Shown piece after piece: positions 41,337 to 44,952 of a DNA stretch of 44,952 bases (positions are counted from its first letter, which is position 1; each line of letters begins with the position of its first letter). This DNA comes from Bacteroidetes bacterium RIFCSPLOWO2_12_FULL_37_12 (lineage in GTDB: Bacteria; Bacteroidota; Bacteroidia; 2-12-FULL-37-12): positions 1-44,952 of the forward strand of contig MEPC01000036.1 in NCBI GenBank assembly GCA_001769655.1, in the 5' to 3' direction. The position numbers and the translations under genes are program-made. The notes beneath the pieces are model-generated. The model worked only from the letters and a program-made list of their open reading frames with translations. It was not told the origin of the DNA and did not search any database.

Positions 41337-42629
41337 CTATAGTCCCTTCTTCATCATACCTTCAATTTCTTCGGCTTCAACGGGGATATTTTCCATCAGG
41401 TTAACCGGTCCGTTTTTCGTAATCAGAATATCATTTTCCAATCGTATACCTAAATTTTCCTCTTTGATGTAAATACCCGGTTCGCAGGTAAAAATCATGT
41501 TCTCTTCAAATTTCAGATACCTGTTTCCAACATCGTGAACATCCAATCCGAGAAAATGGGAAGTGCCGTGCATAAAATATTTTTTATACAATGGATCGTC
41601 TTCGTTTTGTTTTTCCACTTCGTCTTTTTTTAATAATCCCAAAGCAATCAATTCCTTTTCCATTATTTTTCCTACTTCCTTATGATAATCTTCCAATAAA
41701 TTTCCAGGCACCAGCATGGCAGTTGCGGCTTTCATCACTTTTAATACAGCATTGTAAACCTGTCTCTGACGGGTTGTAAAAGTGCCACTAACCGGCACAC
41801 AACGGGTTAAATCGGATGCATAATTTCCAAATTCAGCTCCAAAATCGAGTAATATAACCTCTCCTTCCTTACAAGATTTGTTATTATCAATGTAATGCAG
41901 GACACATGCAGAAGAACCTGAAGCAATGATAGGTGCATACGCATGGGTACAACGGTGTCTGATAAATTCATGCGTTAATTCTGCTTCAATTTCATATTCC
42001 ATTATTCCTGGTATTATAAACTGTGCTATCCTTCGAAATCCTTTTTCCGTGATGGAACATGCGTAACGAATTCTATCAATTTCCGGCTTTTGCTTTAGCG
42101 AGCGCAAACGATGCATGATAGGAGATGAACGTTCATAATGATGCAATGGGTAAGAATTTTTCAACTCTCGAGTAAAGCGTGCTTCCCGTGATTCAACGAC
42201 AGGAAAAGCGCGAAAATGTTCGTTGGAATTAAGATAAATATTTTCCGATTGACAGCAAACCCATCGCAATGCAGTTGGTAATTCGCTCAGCCAATACACT
42301 TTTTCAATTCCTGAAATCCGTATTGCCTCCTCTTTCGTTAATTTTTGTCCTTCCCAGACAGCAATTTTTTCATTGGTTTCGCGAAGAAATAAAACTTCCT
42401 TGTATTTTGGATCCGGAAAATCGGGCGATAGTAAGAGAACAGATTCTTCCTGGTCAATACCGGTAAGGTAAAACAAATCGTTATTCTGCCGGAAAAGAAA
42501 AGTGCCATCGGCATTTTTGGGCATTTCATCATTGGAATGAAAAATTGCCACCGAGCGGGATTTCATTTGTTTTTTGAAACGTTCGCGGTTTTCTTTGTAG
42601 AATGATTGTGGTAAGGATTCGTAGCGCAT
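41337..42629 (-). CDS. M24 aminopeptidase P (Xaa-Pro aminopeptidase)
   Basis: A 430-residue pita-bread metalloenzyme. The N-terminal creatinase domain (YYL-type: RQNNDLFYLTGIDQEESVLLLSP) precedes the catalytic domain with five metal ligands visible: Asp in LLDFGAEFG, Asp in SDLTRCVPV, His in HGTSHFLGLDVHD, Glu in FTCEPGIYI and Glu in RLENDILI. It removes N-terminal residues ahead of proline. No signal peptide is present, so it acts in the cytoplasm. The start codon is 8 bp from an array of GTGTTAT heptamers. Confidence 0.95.
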   Translation of the reverse strand: MRYESLPQSFYKENRERFKKQMKSRSVAIFHSNDEMPKNADGTFLFRQNNDLFYLTGIDQEESVLLLSPDFPDPKYKEVLFLRETNEKIAVWEGQKLTKEEAIRISGIEKVYWLSELPTALRWVCCQSENIYLNSNEHFRAFPVVESREARFTRELKNSYPLHHYERSSPIMHRLRSLKQKPEIDRIRYACSITEKGFRRIAQFIIPGIMEYEIEAELTHEFIRHRCTHAYAPIIASGSSACVLHYIDNNKSCKEGEVILLDFGAEFGNYASDLTRCVPVSGTFTTRQRQVYNAVLKVMKAATAMLVPGNLLEDYHKEVGKIMEKELIALGLLKKDEVEKQNEDDPLYKKYFMHGTSHFLGLDVHDVGNRYLKFEENMIFTCEPGIYIKEENLGIRLENDILITKNGPVNLMENIPVEAEEIEGMMKKGL

Positions 42630-42637
42630 GGGGGTTG

Positions 42638-42679
42638 GTGTTATGTGTTATGTGTTATGTGTTATGTGTTATGTGTTAT
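42638..42679. repeat. Six tandem GTGTTAT heptamers
   Basis: Six perfect units directly upstream of the aminopeptidase P gene. The stop codon of the ATPase stub on the minus strand (42669-42671) lies inside the array, so the repeat appears to have cut that gene short. Confidence 0.95.
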
Positions 42680-42785
42680 TTGTATATAACGTACGTTGAA
42701 TTTCGTCATTCCTACCCGTAAAAAATTCAAGGGGCACCAGTTGTCCGGGATTGAAAGGACTTTTACCTTTAAATTCATTATTCAT
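42669..42785 (-). pseudogene. N-terminal stub of an ATPase gene
   Basis: A 38-residue frame starting MNNEFKGKSPFNPGQLVPLE then FFTGRNDEIQRTL. This closely follows the opening of P-loop ATPases with PFNPGxPVPPExFVGRxxEI, where the Walker A motif comes some 20-30 residues later. Here the frame enters the GTGTTAT array and stops before any P-loop. TATATTTG on the minus strand (42859-42852) is a possible -7 element. The assignment is by eye on a short segment; it could be a genuine small peptide, but truncation is likelier. Confidence 0.6.
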
Positions 42786-42859
42786 TGTATTTAAAGTTAA
42801 TTTCTAACTTTTATTAATTATATGAAACTGCAAACTTTTGTTGAATTGGAACAAATATA

Positions 42860-43110
42860 TTATTTTTTTACCAATTTATCATATTTCTTCATTAGGTTTT
42901 CGTGTGGCTTTCCAAGCCCTTATTAGATTGAGCTATACTACGCTCAAATCCTTTTCTTACTTCAATAGGCATAACATTCCACAAAGTAAGTGTTTCTTTT
43001 GCAAATATTTTTGCAACAGCAAACATGGTTTTCTTTTTTTTCTCTGATAAAAGACGAACGTAATTTACGATTTGAATGTCAATTTTCGGTGGGATTTTGT
43101 ACCGGAACAA
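42860..43110 (-). pseudogene. Frameshifted small antitoxin-like gene
   Basis: One frame reads MPIEVRKGFERSIAQSNKG and then leaves the family pattern and stops at 42892; one base over, the reading continues GKPHENLMKKYDKLVKK to a TAA at 42860-42862. Joined, this gives the C-terminus typical of small Bacteroidota antitoxins (P-x-EV...QS...G-GKPHE-x2-MKKY). A single-base loss in TTGGAAA explains it. The N-terminal half (IVNYVRLLSEKKKKTMFAVAKIF) is weakly conserved and its start is unclear. No toxin gene adjoins it. Confidence 0.6.
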
Positions 43111-43263
43111 TCCCTGATTAAAAAAGCTCCGGAAGAACCCAGAGAAATAAATGAATTTAAACCGGGTATATGTCCTTATTGCAAAACAGACACGATGCTC
43201 ACGATTGAAATATTTTTTAAGCGAGGTCCTCCCGTGTCATTTCTAAAAACAGTGCATGAATAA
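43072..43263 (+). pseudogene. Possible transposase C-terminal remnant
   Basis: A 63-codon open stretch ending FKPGICPYCKTDTMLTIEIFFKRGPP. The C-P-x-C pair followed by a basic-hydrophobic tail and RGPP recalls the end of IS91-type transposases. No upstream portion survives, and its first 39 bp overlap the antitoxin remnant on the other strand. It could instead be an unrelated fragment. Confidence 0.35.
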
Positions 43264-43540
43264 AAATCTTAAATTTTACATCGCAAAAAAAATTGCAAAT
43301 GCGCAGGGTGGGAGTGCTCTTTTCATCAAAGAAAAAAACAAGATAAAATTTTTTGAACTATTCAAAAAGCAAATCCAAAAAAGAAATTTATTATTTAAAA
43401 AGAGGAAGAAAAGGAACTTTTATGAAAAAAATAGCAAGAAAATCAAAGTAACCGTTCTATCTATTTAACGAAATCCCCATAGAAAAAAAAACTCAACAAA
43501 CAAGGGGAAAAAAAACTTCCATCCAGAGGCAGATTCAGTG
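43264..43540. other. Intergenic remnant with repeated CTCAACAA-CAAGGGGAAA word
   Basis: No convincing gene. A lysine-rich frame (43256-43468) overlaps the previous fragment but its composition is driven by A-runs. At 43482-43510 a word matching the first 29 bases of the window occurs (CTCAACAAACAAGGGGAAA here, CTCAACAATCAAGGGGAAA there), preceded by an A-run in both places. Confidence 0.6.
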
Positions 43541-43589
43541 CAACAGTGGCTTCATTGCATGTCCTATGGACGCAACGAAGCCTTAGTTG
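43541..43589. repeat. 49-nt imperfect hairpin with spaced stems
   Basis: Four stem blocks are stacked: CAAC/GTTG, then a 3x3 internal loop, GGCTTC/GAAGCC, an A-C mismatch, TTGC/GCAA, a two-base bulge and GTCC/GGAC around a TAT loop. It begins 14 bp after the stop codon of the minus-strand gene ending at 43603. No T-run follows, so a plain terminator is unlikely. The arrangement is attC-like, but the integrase core GTTRRRY is imperfect (GTTGCAC on the minus strand). Confidence 0.8.
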
Positions 43590-43602
43590 TTAGTGGTAGT
43601 TG

Positions 43603-44166
43603 TTATATTTTGTCCGAATATTTGGAAATAATGTTTGATTTAATTTTTCCTAATTGTTCTCGTATTTTATTTTCTTGTTCATTTATGTCGTTTAATTCTA
43701 ACAAGTGTTGATTTCTAATATCTTCAGTAAATATGTTTCCTGTCAAAAGAATATTATTTAATAGTTTGACAATTTTATTTTTAGAGTCGTGAATGAATTT
43801 TGAAGATGCTATGCTGTCAATCTTACTTTCTTTGTAGTCATCTTCTGCGAAAAATAACAAGATATGGCTACAACTTTTTTCAAGTTGATTCTTTTGAGAT
43901 ATTAAATCATCTTTCTGATACTCAAAAGAGGATTTGTTTAACAAACTTTCCAAACTCTTCTTTAAGGTTCTGTAATCATTAATAAATGAGTCAAAATTAT
44001 TTAGTTCTTTTGTTACTTTTTCACTCAACAGTTTTGATGTAAATTCAATTTTTTTAAATCTTTTTCCAGTTAAATATTGCCATATATAATAGATTATGGC
44101 TCCAATTATACCAATTGCAAAGGTTATGTAAATCCAATTTTCTTTTATTTTATCTATCCATTCCAT
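43603..44166 (-). CDS. Membrane-anchored coiled-coil protein, unknown function
   Basis: A 187-residue protein with one N-terminal membrane helix (WIYITFAIGIIGAIIYYIWQYL, about residues 12-33) and a basic stop-transfer (TGKRFKK). The rest is polar and helical with two likely coiled coils (LLSEKVTKELNNFDSFINDYRTLKKSLESLL and HLLELNDINEQENKIREQLGKI). I recognise no family. It overlaps the upstream gene by 13 bp, so the two are probably translated together. A membrane-tethered helical partner next to a soluble alpha/beta protein is a common two-gene plan in defence systems, but this is only suggestive. Confidence 0.65.
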   Translation of the reverse strand: MEWIDKIKENWIYITFAIGIIGAIIYYIWQYLTGKRFKKIEFTSKLLSEKVTKELNNFDSFINDYRTLKKSLESLLNKSSFEYQKDDLISQKNQLEKSCSHILLFFAEDDYKESKIDSIASSKFIHDSKNKIVKLLNNILLTGNIFTEDIRNQHLLELNDINEQENKIREQLGKIKSNIISKYSDKI

Positions 44167-44837
44167 ATTTTATCAATTAGATTTGATTTCAAGTTAAAAA
44201 TATTACTCAAATCGTTATTAAAATTTATAATCTCAATTTTTTGATTTGTTGAATACCAGTCTAATGGTTCTATCAAGCAACTAATTTCTGGAAAATTCAC
44301 TTTAAATCTTTTAATTGCTTTATGGTAAAACTCAATGTTCATTTGCATCATCCAACCTGAATGAAAAGCAAAGTTTTTTATTTTTGTTTCTGTTGCCCAA
44401 AGTTTAAGGCGTTCAAAAATTCTGTCAGCAAGTTGCGTTTTGTCTGGAAGTCTGTCATTGAATAATTCGTAAAGATGACCAATACAAATATTTAGTCCTT
44501 CTTGTCTTAATCGTTTAACGTGTAACAATTTTGCTTCGTATTCATCACCCGCATTATATGAAGCAATCAAAATTATATCGCAATTATTGTCTAAAAGTGA
44601 TAGTGTATCTTTTAGTTCGGGATTATATGACCACTTGAAAAATGTCCAACCTTCGTCAAAATTGATTATTAGATATTTATTGTATAGATTAAAGAAACGA
44701 GCTTTAACTCTGTTTCTAAAATCTTCACTATTGCGAATAGTACCTATTTCCGAGTCAAATAAGTCGGATATGTTTAAGTTAAAACTATTTGGAATAAAAT
44801 GTACATTATTCAAAAGTCTTTCTACAAAGTCAATCAT
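44154..44837 (-). CDS. Alpha/beta protein of unknown function
   Basis: A 227-residue soluble protein. Alternating strands and helices (KYLIINFDEGWTFFKWSYN, NCDIILIASYNAGDEYEAKLL, GLNICIGHLYELF, NFAFHSGWMMQMNIEFYHKAI, EISCLIEPLDWYS) suggest a Rossmann-like or barrel fold. Conserved-looking acidic and histidine residues (DEGW, GDEYE, GHLYE, FHSGW) could be catalytic. I do not recognise the family. The start codon is the ATG at 44837, and its end overlaps the membrane protein gene. The 115 bp to the window end carry no recognisable promoter. Confidence 0.65.
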   Translation of the reverse strand: MIDFVERLLNNVHFIPNSFNLNISDLFDSEIGTIRNSEDFRNRVKARFFNLYNKYLIINFDEGWTFFKWSYNPELKDTLSLLDNNCDIILIASYNAGDEYEAKLLHVKRLRQEGLNICIGHLYELFNDRLPDKTQLADRIFERLKLWATETKIKNFAFHSGWMMQMNIEFYHKAIKRFKVNFPEISCLIEPLDWYSTNQKIEIINFNNDLSNIFNLKSNLIDKIWNG

Positions 44838-44952
44838 CTAATTATTCGTTTAGGGTCTTTCTAAAATTCTCTATAACGCTTTATATTGTTTTGAGCAATT
44901 TTTTTTATGAAAGTACGCAAAAACCCCCACCCAAAATTTTGTTGAGAAAAAA
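44838..44952. other. Terminal non-coding stretch
   Basis: AT-rich, no gene seen. TTTGTTGAG (44938-44946) is the reverse of the CTCAACAAA at 43491-43499, so the two-gene unit is bracketed by a short inverted word. GAAAGTACGCAAAAA (44910-44924) resembles the AAAGTACGTTTTTA motif seen elsewhere. Confidence 0.5.

Noticed and set aside
43256-43468. Small lysine-rich gene
   Set aside because: Composition follows A-runs in the DNA; no signal, domain or conserved motif, and it overlaps a probable pseudogene.
1-44952. The repeated 29-bp word at both ends as boundaries of one genomic island or circular element
   Set aside because: The interior holds dnaK, fumC, dtd, tRNA-Leu and other core genes, which are not mobile cargo.

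Overview
The window looks like chromosomal DNA of a member of the Bacteroidota. The evidence is a C-terminal type IX secretion sorting domain, an S46 dipeptidyl-peptidase, a DUF4249 lipoprotein, a bacterial histone H1-like protein, PorT-like beta-barrels, and promoters of the form TTG/TTTG-N19-21-TAnnTTTG instead of the sigma70 -35/-10 pair. All but the two ends is ordinary single-copy chromosome; I see no phage, CRISPR array or rRNA.

Layout. 1-1740: a ~1.65 kb IS1634/IS4-like insertion sequence. 1784-2620: a secreted T9SS-type protein with a strong terminator. 2801-6165: surface polysaccharide genes (glycosyltransferase, FkbM methyltransferase, flippase). 6156-8192: HNH nuclease, NlpC/P60 hydrolase, beta-barrel. 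8252-13493: S46 peptidase, PhoH, SAM hydroxide adenosyltransferase, PIN toxin-antitoxin pair, tRNA-Leu(CAA), histone H1-like protein. 13530-19116: CDP-glucose 4,6-dehydratase, TPR protein, and an active/inactive M16 peptidase pair whose active member carries an OmpA-like tail. 19123-25465: a dense phosphorelay cluster (two histidine kinases, three receiver proteins, an Hpt protein, a STAS-like protein and an unrecognised partner). 25460-42629: housekeeping genes (CcmF-type haem lyase, FumC, MazG-like, Dtd, TerC, DnaK, M24 aminopeptidase) among lipoproteins and coiled-coil envelope proteins. 42630-44952: a decayed accessory end with an ATPase N-terminal stub, a frameshifted antitoxin, a possible transposase tail and a two-gene unit of unknown function followed by a 49-nt hairpin.

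The most striking feature is in the spacers. Many hold tandem 7-8 bp repeats of unrelated sequence, or foldbacks whose arms are made of such repeats. One family of three foldbacks shares GCACCTCTAAAAAC termini. In at least two places the repeat supplies the stop codon of the upstream gene, and in one the start codon of a gene lies in the first repeat unit. These elements are therefore remodelling gene ends as well as filling spacers.

Functional links. The polysaccharide genes and the distant rfbG fit O-antigen or capsule synthesis. The phosphorelay genes contain every element of a multistep relay. The two M16 genes probably encode an obligate pair. The two genes at 43603-44837 overlap and are probably one operon of unknown, possibly defence-related, function.
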